Assembly: GCA_021740175.1 (NCBI GenBank)
Contig: JAIPAH010000017.1
Location: 1-34,352, forward strand
Direction of reading: 5' to 3'
Source of the DNA: Bacteroidales bacterium
GTDB lineage: Bacteria; Bacteroidota; Bacteroidia; Bacteroidales; JAIPAH01
DNA length: 34,352 nt
Notes under the pieces: model-generated
Seen by the model: only the letters and a program-made list of their open reading frames with translations
Told to the model about the DNA's origin: nothing
Databases searched by the model: none
Translations under genes and position numbers: made by a program
Part shown: positions 1 to 9,125 of the stretch, one piece after another
Layout of the letters: the number at the start of each line of letters is the position of its first letter
Numbering within the stretch: position 1 is the first letter of the stretch

Positions 1-1457
1 TTTTCCATTAAGAAAGTATAGATATTATCCAAAAGCTTAAATTGCCTTTCAATGTTAAAAAGTTGACGCTGTGTACCCGGCAAACTGTTTAACCGACTTG
101 AAAGCTTTTCAATCCGTTGATTAATATCTGAAATAGAAATCTCAGAAGTATTAATCATGTTATTGACATTTTCTAACAATGTTTTCTTTGTAAGCTCAAT
201 TTCGTTGTTGATTTGACCAATCAACACGTTTTCCTTTTTGGTACTGTATGCTAATCTTGATTTTTCCTCATAAAGCTTCGTCAGTTTCTTAACCAATTCA
301 GCAAGTACCGGATCCTCTATCCCCAAAGCCGATGGAACGATAACATCATCCATGGTAACTGATTCATTCTTTTTGATATAATTTTTCAGATGATGGTAGT
401 ATTGCGATTTAACCATTAATTCAGCTTTCTTATTCTGAAGCTCTTTCATCTGCTCAAAAAGCTGTTGCGACTGATGCTCCAGGTTCATCACTTCATTTTT
501 AGAGCGAAACTTTTGCAATTTTTTTTCGGATTTACTCAGCGAGTCTTTAATATCCTTCAGTTGATCATCAATGAATTCAATCGTTTTGGAGGCTATTTTA
601 TTTTTCTTTTCAAGTCCCCTTTCGAGATATTCATCGGTCAAGGTGTTAAGAAAATCAACAGCCTTTTGTTTGTTATCATTTTGCATAGAAAGCCTTACTA
701 TTGAGGCTTCCCGGTTGATAGGCTCAATACTGAAACCTTGAAATCTCTTGGTAAGGGAATTCAGGTTATTAAACTTAAAAAATAATCTTTTGCTTTTTAG
801 TTTTTCGAATTGTTCCTCCTCTTTAAAATCCAATGAGTCAATTTTGAACTTAAAAAAATCAGTTTCCACCCATTCGCCAAATTTCAACTTCTCATTAAAA
901 TTGAAAGATTTTTCAATTTCTTTAAGACTTGTATTTTTTGTATAATCATAAGCGGAAAATTTTTCCGCATCGATATCTATTTTATATTTCTGAGGAGATT
1001 TTATATCAATATTTATGGGAACACCTGTCATCTGGGGATGAGATTCGTCAAAAACGACTTTAAACGGGGGATTCTCATACATTTCTTTAACAATGAAGTT
1101 ATCCTCTTGAAAATAAGAAACTTCAAAGTCAAGGTTTTTTATAGCCCTATTAGCCACGGCGTACGATTTAAGTATCCCAATTTCGTTTTCAAGGTTTTGT
1201 TTATTACCGGACATTTCTATTCCGATAAGTTCCTGGGTGGAAAGCTGACCTCTTTCGTCCTGAACAAGGACTGTTGTGGATACCTCATGAACGGTTTTGC
1301 TATATTTATTGAAAAGAAATGCAATAACCAACGCTACAAAAACAGTTATTACAAATAGATACCAGTTATTTATCAGCTTGAAAAAAATCGCTTTGAAATC
1401 GATACTTTCTTCCTGCTGTTGCTGGAATTCGTTAAATTGTCTTAAATCTTCAGCCAT
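1..1457 (-). CDS. Polysaccharide chain-length determinant / tyrosine autokinase (Wzz/Wzc-like), N-terminal part; runs off the left edge
   Basis: Reverse-strand frame is open from ATG at 1457 to the window edge: MAEDLRQFNEFQQQQEESIDFKAIFFKLINNWYLFVITVFVALVIAFLFNKYSKTVHEVSTTVLVQDERGQLSTQELIGIEMSGNKQNLENEIGILKS... N-terminal TM, Wzz-like periplasmic region, long coiled coil. Kinase domain not in window. Not in the ORF track because it is truncated. Confidence 0.8.
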   Translation of the reverse strand, partial: MAEDLRQFNEFQQQQEESIDFKAIFFKLINNWYLFVITVFVALVIAFLFNKYSKTVHEVSTTVLVQDERGQLSTQELIGIEMSGNKQNLENEIGILKSYAVANRAIKNLDFEVSYFQEDNFIVKEMYENPPFKVVFDESHPQMTGVPINIDIKSPQKYKIDIDAEKFSAYDYTKNTSLKEIEKSFNFNEKLKFGEWVETDFFKFKIDSLDFKEEEQFEKLKSKRLFFKFNNLNSLTKRFQGFSIEPINREASIVRLSMQNDNKQKAVDFLNTLTDEYLERGLEKKNKIASKTIEFIDDQLKDIKDSLSKSEKKLQKFRSKNEVMNLEHQSQQLFEQMKELQNKKAELMVKSQYYHHLKNYIKKNESVTMDDVIVPSALGIEDPVLAELVKKLTKLYEEKSRLAYSTKKENVLIGQINNEIELTKKTLLENVNNMINTSEISISDINQRIEKLSSRLNSLPGTQRQLFNIERQFKLLDNIYTFLME

Positions 1458-1705
1458 TCGTTAAAATCATTTAGAATTAATAGTATAAGTGCTTATCATT
1501 GAAAAAATTTTGGTATAAAGAGACAAAATGAATATATAAATATTGTTTTTCTCATAGGGATAAATGAAAAAAACAATGCCATTAATGCCCGGCATATTCA
1601 TTTGTATATATCTTTGTCCTGTATTCATAAGACGAATTATTAAAAATGCGCTTTTTAGAGTGAAGTTTACACAATGCACAAAAGTATGTCATAAAACTTA
1701 TTCAA

Positions 1706-1736
1706 CAAAAATAGTAGTTTTGTAATTCACATCAAA
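1706..1736 (-). promoter_or_regulatory. Bacteroidetes-type promoter (TTTG-N19-TATTTTTG) upstream of the Wzc-like gene
   Basis: Plus strand CAAAAATA (1706-1713) and CAAA (1733-1736) give, on the minus strand, TTTG-N19-TAnnTTTG. Confidence 0.5.
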
Positions 1737-1846
1737 TTAAATTGCTTCCTCTTAGCCTATAACTCTGAAAAAAACATTCAACTTCGTCGATATAATGTTA
1801 TTTTCGTACTCTTTCCATAAAGCTATAGAGTTTTTGTCACATATAT

Positions 1847-1867
1847 TTGAGTAATTATGTTACTCAA
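1847..1867. repeat. Short inverted repeat TTGAGTAA-TTATG-TTACTCAA
   Basis: Perfect 8-bp arms, 5-nt spacer, in intergenic DNA. Confidence 0.6.
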
Positions 1868-1889
1868 TCTTGTGCATTTTATAAAATAT

Positions 1890-2017
1890 GAGTCGAGTCT
1901 AAAAAGCCTTATGACCCCTAAATCCCCTAAAGGAAACTTTTTCAAACTGCTGATTTTTAGCAGTTAGGGATAAAAATGCTAAAAATCAGCAGTTTGAAGG
2001 CTTTTTAGACTGCACTC
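1890..2017. repeat. Long palindrome with one arm interrupted by a 30-bp segment
   Basis: Inner arms TTCAAACTGCTGATTTTTAGCA (1941-1962) / TGCTAAAAATCAGCAGTTTGAA (1977-1998), perfect 22 bp. Outer arms GAGTCGAGTCTAAAAAGCCTT (1890-1910) / AAGGCTTTTTAGACTGCACTC (1997-2017), 2 mismatches. The right arm is continuous; the left has an extra 1911-1940. Confidence 0.85.
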
Positions 2018-2066
2018 AAATATTATAAGCATAAACTCTAAAAGGTTCCCATTTGTTTGAAAGTTT

Positions 2067-2074
2067 TACTTTTG
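2067..2074 (+). promoter_or_regulatory. -7 box TACTTTTG upstream of topA
   Basis: Matches TAnnTTTG about 26 nt before the ATG; no well-placed -33 TTTG. Confidence 0.4.
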
Positions 2075-2099
2075 CATAAAATAATACAGGACAAACACC

Positions 2100-4424
2100 A
2101 TGGCTAAAAATCTGGTAATCGTCGAGTCACCGGCAAAAGCAAAAACGATCGAAAAATTCCTTGGTAAGGATTATCTGGTCAAATCCAGTTATGGTCACGT
2201 TCGTGATCTAGCCAAAAAGAACCAGGGAGTTGAAATAGACAATGATTTTAACCCCGTCTACGAAATAGATTCTGACAAAAAGAAAGTAGTCACGGAACTA
2301 AAAAAGCTGGCTAAAAATGCTGAAACCGTATGGCTAGCTTCTGATGAAGACCGCGAAGGGGAAGCCATCTCATGGCATTTGGTAAAAGCGCTCAACCTGG
2401 ATCAAACCAAAACTAAAAGGATTGTTTTTCATGAAATCACCAAACATGCAATAACAGAAGCCATAAAAAATCCCCGGGGTATCGATGAAAACCTGGTAAA
2501 TGCTCAACAAGCCAGACGGATTTTGGATCGCTTGGTCGGTTTTGAGCTTTCGCCCCTTTTATGGAGAAAAGTAAAACCCTCTTTATCAGCAGGAAGAGTG
2601 CAGTCCGTTGCCGTACGTCTGATTGTCGAGCGAGAACAGGAAATTAAAAACTTCAAACCAGCATCATCCTATAAAGTAACTGCTGTTTTCCTTCTTTCAA
2701 AAGACGGAAAAAAGCACCAGATCAAGGCCGAACTTCCAAAGCGTTTTAAAACGGAAAAAGCAGCTTACGCTTTCCTGGAAAAATCGAAGGAAGCGGAGTT
2801 TACAGTTGCTTCCATTGAGAAAAAGCCCGGCAAAAAATCTCCGGCGCCGCCTTTTACTACATCAACCCTTCAGCAAGAAGCCTCCAGGAAGCTTAGCTTC
2901 CCGGTATCAAAAACAATGGTCGTTGCCCAGCAGCTTTATGAATCGGGACAAATCACCTATATGCGTACCGATTCCACGAACTTGTCTAACATGGCCCTGA
3001 GCCAGGCCAAAAAAGAAATCACCAAAGATTATGGTGAAAAATACTCTAAAACCCGGCAATATGCAACTAAGGCCAAAGGCGCACAGGAAGCTCATGAAGC
3101 CATTAGACCAACATTCCTCGATCATCGGGAAGCCTCGGGGAACGAAGATCAAAAACGCCTGTACGACTTAATTTGGAAGCGAACTATTGCCTCACAAATG
3201 GCTGATGCTCAATTGGAAAGAACCACCGTTAAAATTGATGTTTCCAAAGCTGAAGAGCAGTTTGTAGCCAAAGGTGAAATCGTGAAATTTGACGGCTTTC
3301 TTAAAGTTTATCTTGAATCAAGGGAAGAGGAAGACGACGGAGAAGAAGAAAAAGGATTACTTCCGCCAATCAAAGAAGGAGAGAAGCTCGGACTTGAAGA
3401 AATGAACGCCATTCAACGCTTTACATCCCCGCCGCCCAGGTATTCGGAAGCCAGCCTTGTCAAAAAGCTGGAAGATCTCGGTATCGGGCGACCCTCGACT
3501 TATGCGCCAACAATATCCACCATACAAAAACGACAATATGTCACCAAAGGCGTCAGCGAGGGGACCCAACGCAAATACCAGGTTTATACGCTAAAAGGCA
3601 ATGAAATACAAAACAATACGTCCACAGAAAAAACAGGAGCGGATAAAGGCAAATTAATTCCAACGGATATCGGTACTTTGGTTACCCAGTTTTTACTCGA
3701 GTATTTCGATAACATCATGGATTATAACTTCACTGCAAAAGTGGAAAAAGAATTCGATGAAATAGCTAATGGGCTGAAAAAGTGGGATGAGATAATCCGT
3801 AATTTCTACGGCCCGTTCCATGAAAAGGTAGAAACAACCCTCAAAAACAGCGAGCGCGTGAAAGGCGAAAGACATCTTGGGGTAGATCCCAAAACCGGTC
3901 GCAATGTATATGTTAAGCTTGGCCGCTATGGCCCTATGGCGCAAATAGGTGATAGGGAGGAAGAAGAAAAGCCCAAATTCGCCGGCCTCCGGAAAAATCA
4001 AAGTATAGAATCAATTACTCTTGAAGAAGTGCTGGAGCTTTTCAAATTTCCCCGCGAATTAGGAGATTTTGAAGAATCACCCGTAACAGTTTCTATTGGG
4101 CGTTTCGGGCCTTATGTAAGACATAACAATAAATTCGTCTCTTTGAAAAAAGAGGATGATCCTGCTACAATCACCAAAGAGCGGGCAATAGAATTAATAA
4201 AAGAAAAAAGGGAAAAAGATAAAAATAAATATATCAAAACCTTTGAAGACGAAGGTATCCAGGTATTAAACGGTCGATGGGGTCCTTATATCTCCCATAA
4301 AAAGAAAAATTATAAGGTTCCGAAAGATAAAGACCCCAAAGAACTAACACTGGAAGATTGTAAAAAAATTATCAGCGAAGCCGGAACAAAAAAGAAAAAT
4401 TCCCGTACAAAGAAGAAAAAGTAA
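2100..4424 (+). CDS. topA: DNA topoisomerase I (type IA)
   Basis: MAKNLVIVESPAKAKTIEKFLG, DEDREGEAISWHL, QQARRILDRLVGFELSPLLWRKV, YMRTDSTNLS; C-terminal Topo repeat-like regions and a Lys-rich tail. Confidence 0.98.
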   Translation: MAKNLVIVESPAKAKTIEKFLGKDYLVKSSYGHVRDLAKKNQGVEIDNDFNPVYEIDSDKKKVVTELKKLAKNAETVWLASDEDREGEAISWHLVKALNLDQTKTKRIVFHEITKHAITEAIKNPRGIDENLVNAQQARRILDRLVGFELSPLLWRKVKPSLSAGRVQSVAVRLIVEREQEIKNFKPASSYKVTAVFLLSKDGKKHQIKAELPKRFKTEKAAYAFLEKSKEAEFTVASIEKKPGKKSPAPPFTTSTLQQEASRKLSFPVSKTMVVAQQLYESGQITYMRTDSTNLSNMALSQAKKEITKDYGEKYSKTRQYATKAKGAQEAHEAIRPTFLDHREASGNEDQKRLYDLIWKRTIASQMADAQLERTTVKIDVSKAEEQFVAKGEIVKFDGFLKVYLESREEEDDGEEEKGLLPPIKEGEKLGLEEMNAIQRFTSPPPRYSEASLVKKLEDLGIGRPSTYAPTISTIQKRQYVTKGVSEGTQRKYQVYTLKGNEIQNNTSTEKTGADKGKLIPTDIGTLVTQFLLEYFDNIMDYNFTAKVEKEFDEIANGLKKWDEIIRNFYGPFHEKVETTLKNSERVKGERHLGVDPKTGRNVYVKLGRYGPMAQIGDREEEEKPKFAGLRKNQSIESITLEEVLELFKFPRELGDFEESPVTVSIGRFGPYVRHNNKFVSLKKEDDPATITKERAIELIKEKREKDKNKYIKTFEDEGIQVLNGRWGPYISHKKKNYKVPKDKDPKELTLEDCKKIISEAGTKKKNSRTKKKK

Positions 4425-4440
4425 GTAAAAAAAGGCAGAA

Positions 4441-5610
4441 ATGGACATATCCATCTATTTTCAGCCAATTGATGTTTCCTGGTTTCAATTTGATGAGAAG
4501 CGTCCAAGGTTTGGAGATTCTATAACTATTTTTTCAGAAAAAGATTATTTTCCTGAGATCAATGATTTTGATCTCGCTATTCTTGGCGTAAAAGAATCTC
4601 ATAAGAGCAAAGGTAACGAAGGATGTAAAGACGCACCCGAAGCAATCAGGCGCTACTTTTACCAACTTTTTCCCGGCGATTACCAACCCAAAATCGTCGA
4701 CCTGGGAGATATTATCCAGGGCAATACCATAAACGACACCTATTTTGCCCTTAGCTCGGCCATTTCAGAATTACTGGAAAATAATGTTATCCCTTTGATT
4801 CTTGGAGGTAGTCAGGATCTTACATTTGCCAACTACAGGGCTTATGAAAATAACGGCCGGATTATCAACATAGCAGCTATTGACTCGCGATTTGATCTTG
4901 GCAATGGGGAGGAAGAGCTAACGGCTCATTCGTACCTGAGTAAGGTTATCCTGCATCAGCCCAATTACCTCTTCAATTACTCTAATATCGGCTACCAGAC
5001 CTATTTTATCGACCAGGAAGCCATAGAATTGATGAACAACCTGCTGTTTGATATTTACCGCTTAGGGGATATCAGGGCAGATATGAAACAAGTAGAACCT
5101 ATTCTGCGAAATGCAGATATGATCAGCTTTGATGTTTCTGCTATTCGCCAACCCGACGCTCCCGGAAATGGACATGCTTCTCCGAATGGATTTTATGGCG
5201 AAGAAGCCTGTCAGCTATGCTGGTATGCCGGACTTTCCGACCGGGTGACATCATTCGGGCTTTACGAAGTCAATCCCGCACTTGATTTCAATGGGCAGAC
5301 ATCCCATTTAACGGCACAGATGATTTGGTATTTTATTGAAGGCTTCTACCATCGCCGAAATGAATTCCCTCATCAAAACCAAAAAGGCTTTATTAAATAC
5401 AAAGTACAAATGGAAGACTTCAATGAAGACTTGCTCTTTTATAAAAGTAAACATAGCGACCGATGGTGGATGCAGGTAATGGAGCCGAATAATATCCAGT
5501 TGAAATACGAAAGACACTATATAGTCCCTTGCTCACTGGACGATTACAAAAAAGCCTCTTCCAATGAACTTCCTGATAAGTGGTGGCAGGCTTATAAGAA
5601 GCTTATGTAA
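4441..5610 (+). CDS. Arginase/formimidoylglutamase (ureohydrolase) family homologue with altered metal-site motifs
   Basis: Ureohydrolase layout: GCKDAPEAIR, PLILGGSQDLTFANY, IAAIDSRFDLG, ISFDVSAIRQPDAPG. Canonical GGxH, DAHxD and DxD ligands are partly replaced. Confidence 0.8.
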   Translation: MDISIYFQPIDVSWFQFDEKRPRFGDSITIFSEKDYFPEINDFDLAILGVKESHKSKGNEGCKDAPEAIRRYFYQLFPGDYQPKIVDLGDIIQGNTINDTYFALSSAISELLENNVIPLILGGSQDLTFANYRAYENNGRIINIAAIDSRFDLGNGEEELTAHSYLSKVILHQPNYLFNYSNIGYQTYFIDQEAIELMNNLLFDIYRLGDIRADMKQVEPILRNADMISFDVSAIRQPDAPGNGHASPNGFYGEEACQLCWYAGLSDRVTSFGLYEVNPALDFNGQTSHLTAQMIWYFIEGFYHRRNEFPHQNQKGFIKYKVQMEDFNEDLLFYKSKHSDRWWMQVMEPNNIQLKYERHYIVPCSLDDYKKASSNELPDKWWQAYKKLM

Positions 5611-5622
5611 ACCCTCAATAAT

Positions 5623-7779
5623 TTAGACAATGAGGAAATCCATCTGCTTTTTGGGCAGGTCGATGCTCTTAACTTTGACGCGGATCGGATCGCCCAGTTT
5701 ATAAACATGCTTATGGCGTTTTCCGACTATCTGGTAATTTTCATCATCCAACATGTAAAAATCATCATTCATATCCGCCATTGAAACCAGTCCTTCCGCT
5801 TTGGTTTCATTAAGCTGAACAAAAATCCCCCATTTACTGACCCCGGATATGAGCCCTTCAAATTCTTTACCAACTTTATCGAGCATATATTCGGCCTGCT
5901 TGTACTTAATAGAAGCTCTTTCAGCCTCAATAGCTTTACGCTCCATTTCTGAGGCATGAATGCATTGTTCTTCGTATTCCTGGGGATTCACCGAGGGTTT
6001 CTTTTCAAGATATTGCTGCAATAACCGGTGCGACATCAAATCCGGATAACGACGAATAGGAGAAGTAAAATGGGTGTAATAATTAAAGGCCAGGCCGTAA
6101 TGCCCTATATTTTGCGTCGAATATTCCGCTTTAGCCATTGTTCTCACCGCAATGGTTTCAATCATCACCTCCTCGCCTTTTCCTTCTACCTGCCGGAAAA
6201 GATCGTTAAAAGATTGAGCCATTCCGGAACGTGAACCCAGGCGCAATTTATAACCTAGCCGATTTACAAACTCGGAAAATTGCTGAAGTTTATCAGGATT
6301 AGGTTCATCATGCACCCTGTAAATAAATGTTTTGGGATCCTGGTCACCTTTTTTGCGACCAATGCGTTCAGCTACTTTCCGGTTAGCCAGCAGCATAAAC
6401 TCTTCAATCAGTTGATTGGACTCTTTTTGTTCTTTTATAAAGGCTGAAAGGGGTTTGCCGTTTTCATCCAGCTCAAAGCTTACTTCTGAAGATTTGAAAT
6501 TTATGGCGCCTTTTTTAAAACGTTGCTCCCTTAAAATAGAAGCGAGATGTTGTAAAACAGTAATCCGGTCATTGTTTTCTCCTTCTCCCGTTTCAATAAT
6601 CTCCTGGACCTCGCCATAATTATACCTGCGATCCGATCGTATCAAGGTTTTACCATACCAATCGGAATGCACATTCGCCTCGTCATCCATTTCAAAGACC
6701 GCCGAAAATGCGAGTTTATCTTCACCGGGGCGCAAGGAACAAACTTCATTTGAAAGTTTTTCGGGAAGCATAGGTACTACACGATCGACCAGATAAACGG
6801 AGGTAGCCCGCTTAAGGGCTTCTTTATCAATAGAAGACCCAGGTTTCACATAATGTGATACATCGGCAATATGAATTCCAACCTCCCAATTTCCATTATC
6901 CAATTTTCTCAAGGATAAGGCATCATCAAAATCTTTGGCATCTTTGGGGTCGATGGTACAAGTAAAGACCTCCCTGAAATCCTTTCGTTTTTTCTTTTCT
7001 TCCGGGGGTATCGCCGTAGAGATTTCCTCCGCTTCCTTCTCCACTTTTTGGGGGAAGCGCAATGGAAAATCAAACTCCGAAAGTATCGAATTCATTTCAA
7101 CTTCGTTATTCCCGGGTTCCCCAAGCACCTCAATAATCTCTCCGACAGGATTATTCATGTGCTCCGGCCAGTTGGTTATTCTTGCCACGGCTTTGTCTCC
7201 GTCCTGAACATTATTCACTTTTTCTCCCGGTATATAGATATCAATGGGCATATTTTTTACATCGGGGATCAGGAAAGCAAACTTGTTATTCATTTCTACA
7301 TTGCCGACAAATTCGGTTTTTTCCCGCTTTAATATCTCCGTGATTTGCCCTTCAAGTTTTCGTCCCTTACGCTTGGGGAAAAGCTGCACTTTAACTTCAT
7401 CGCCGTTAAGCGCATGATTGGTATTATTCGGGGCAATAAACACATCCTGCTCCACATCTTTACTTATTATATAAGCTTTCCCGGTTTGTTTCATGTCGAC
7501 TTTCCCCTGTATAATAGAGTGAGTCAACCCGGGAGAAATATAGTCCGGATTTAGTTTATATTTTCCTCGTTTTACGGCTATAATGGCTCCCATGTTGACA
7601 AGCTTAGAAAGCATCTCTTTAACAAGATCCCGGCTGGGCTTATCATGAATATTCAAAGCATGGGAGACCTGCTTAAAATTAAAATTTTCAAAGGGATGAT
7701 ACGCAAAAACTGATAGTACTGTATCAATGAATGATTTTTTATTTATTGCTTGCTTTTTTCTTTTCTTTTTCGATCCCAT
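5623..7779 (-). CDS. rnr: Ribonuclease R (RNase II family)
   Basis: TIDPKDAKDFDDALSLRKL, GIHIADVSHYVKPGSSID, HFTSPIRRYPDLMSHRLL, C-terminal S1-like domain (GLISGVSKWGIFVQL). Confidence 0.96.
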   Translation of the reverse strand: MGSKKKRKKQAINKKSFIDTVLSVFAYHPFENFNFKQVSHALNIHDKPSRDLVKEMLSKLVNMGAIIAVKRGKYKLNPDYISPGLTHSIIQGKVDMKQTGKAYIISKDVEQDVFIAPNNTNHALNGDEVKVQLFPKRKGRKLEGQITEILKREKTEFVGNVEMNNKFAFLIPDVKNMPIDIYIPGEKVNNVQDGDKAVARITNWPEHMNNPVGEIIEVLGEPGNNEVEMNSILSEFDFPLRFPQKVEKEAEEISTAIPPEEKKKRKDFREVFTCTIDPKDAKDFDDALSLRKLDNGNWEVGIHIADVSHYVKPGSSIDKEALKRATSVYLVDRVVPMLPEKLSNEVCSLRPGEDKLAFSAVFEMDDEANVHSDWYGKTLIRSDRRYNYGEVQEIIETGEGENNDRITVLQHLASILREQRFKKGAINFKSSEVSFELDENGKPLSAFIKEQKESNQLIEEFMLLANRKVAERIGRKKGDQDPKTFIYRVHDEPNPDKLQQFSEFVNRLGYKLRLGSRSGMAQSFNDLFRQVEGKGEEVMIETIAVRTMAKAEYSTQNIGHYGLAFNYYTHFTSPIRRYPDLMSHRLLQQYLEKKPSVNPQEYEEQCIHASEMERKAIEAERASIKYKQAEYMLDKVGKEFEGLISGVSKWGIFVQLNETKAEGLVSMADMNDDFYMLDDENYQIVGKRHKHVYKLGDPIRVKVKSIDLPKKQMDFLIV

Positions 7780-8091
7780 AATTTCCTATCTCACTATTAT
7801 CAATAGCATCACACTTTTTGCCGTGAACAACAATTTGTTTATACCTTCCCAAAAAGAATCACGGAAAATTTAATTTTCTTTCTGCTAACACATTACAATA
7901 ACTGTTCCTAAAATAATTTGTTTAAAAGGCGTTTTCAAGTATGAGGCTATTCGATCAACCTGCAAAGAAACGAAATATTTTAAACTACAATATATAATGC
8001 AATAGTTATTGATTTCGACTTAAAATATTTTTACACATACTATTTGCACTTGGACCAAATAATCCCTTAAGCATTATTATAAATATTTTTT

Positions 8092-8124
8092 TTTGATTTA
8101 CTATTTGATTTTTTTATATTTTTG
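8092..8124 (+). promoter_or_regulatory. Promoter-like TTTG-N21-TATTTTTG
   Basis: TTTG at 8092-8095, TATTTTTG at 8117-8124, about 38 nt before the ATG at 8162. Confidence 0.45.
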
Positions 8125-8161
8125 TCTCGATTACAATGATTTAATAAAAATTTACAGAAAA

Positions 8162-9100
8162 ATGGCTCAACAACAGAATGCACAAGGCAACCAAGAAGAA
8201 CAAAAACAAAAGAAAAGAACTAACCGTCTGTGGATTATTTTATTCATAGTAGCTTTAGCTCTTTTCATCGTAAGCGGCATCTTGTATCTGAATACTTCTT
8301 CAGAAGTTACGAAACTCAAAGAAGATAAACAACAACAAAAAGTTTATTTTGAACAAGAACTGGACTCCTTAATGACAGAACATAAGGAGGTAAAGACAGA
8401 ATATAATACTCTCACTGACTCACTTAAGAAAAAAGACAGCATTATTAAAGAGAATGCCAAGCAAATTGATGAATTACTGGGCACTAAATGGAAATATCAA
8501 AAAGTCCAGAAAAAACTGAGTAAGCTGCGGGACATTGCCCAGGGTTACCTTCAGCAAATCGATTCCCTTTACCGGGTGAATAAGGAATTGAAAGCGGAGA
8601 ACAAAGAAATCAAAACGAAATTCAGGAAAGAGCAACAGATGACCCAGGAGCTAACCCGCGAAAAAGAAGAGCTAAACGAAAAAGTCAATAAAGCCGCCCA
8701 ACTCGATGTCCATAACATTGAGGCAAATGGGATTAAGATTACCTGGTTCAACAATGAAAAAGAGACCGATAAAGCACGCCGCACTGATAAATTCAACATC
8801 TGCTTTACTGTTGGAGAAAATGAATTGACGGAAAAGGGCGAAAAAGTACTTTATTTCAGAATAGCTATGCCTTCAGGTAAAATTATGACACCTTCCAAGG
8901 GTAGTGCCTATACTTTTGAATATGATGAACAAAAAATGCAGTATACCATCGATTATGACTTTGATTATGATGGCGAAAGCTTCAGAGAATGCATAGAATG
9001 GAAGACTCCGGAAGACAAGGATTTGCCCGAAGGACAGTATACGGTGGATGTCTACTCTAAAAACGGAAAACTTAGCCAGACTTACGTAGACCTTCGCTAG
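8162..9100 (+). CDS. Hypothetical membrane-anchored coiled-coil protein with C-terminal beta-rich domain
   Basis: MAQQQNAQGNQEEQKQKKRTNRLWIILFIVALALFIVSGILYL..., Lys/Glu-rich heptads, then a beta-rich C-terminus. Start chosen at 8162 rather than 8093 because a promoter-like motif lies inside the upstream extension. Confidence 0.75.
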   Translation: MAQQQNAQGNQEEQKQKKRTNRLWIILFIVALALFIVSGILYLNTSSEVTKLKEDKQQQKVYFEQELDSLMTEHKEVKTEYNTLTDSLKKKDSIIKENAKQIDELLGTKWKYQKVQKKLSKLRDIAQGYLQQIDSLYRVNKELKAENKEIKTKFRKEQQMTQELTREKEELNEKVNKAAQLDVHNIEANGIKITWFNNEKETDKARRTDKFNICFTVGENELTEKGEKVLYFRIAMPSGKIMTPSKGSAYTFEYDEQKMQYTIDYDFDYDGESFRECIEWKTPEDKDLPEGQYTVDVYSKNGKLSQTYVDLR

Positions 9101-9125
9101 ATAAAAACGGTAATAAACTAATAAC

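Noticed and set aside
465-1358. Plus-strand ORFs of 79, 65 and 106 aa
   Set aside because: They lie antisense to the long open Wzc-like reading frame, which has clear family features; no recognisable domains.
1467-1679. 70-aa minus-strand ORF
   Set aside because: GTG start, low-complexity hydrophobic/Ile-rich composition typical of AT-rich noncoding DNA; kept only as a possible leader peptide in a finding.
7889-8010. Inverted 8-mers CAATAACT / AGTTATTG about 110 bp apart
   Set aside because: Short, widely spaced and in AT-rich DNA; compatible with chance.
8041-8100. Poly-T runs and AT-rich tract as a possible regulatory RNA
   Set aside because: No convincing stem structure; explained by AT-rich intergenic composition plus the promoter motif.
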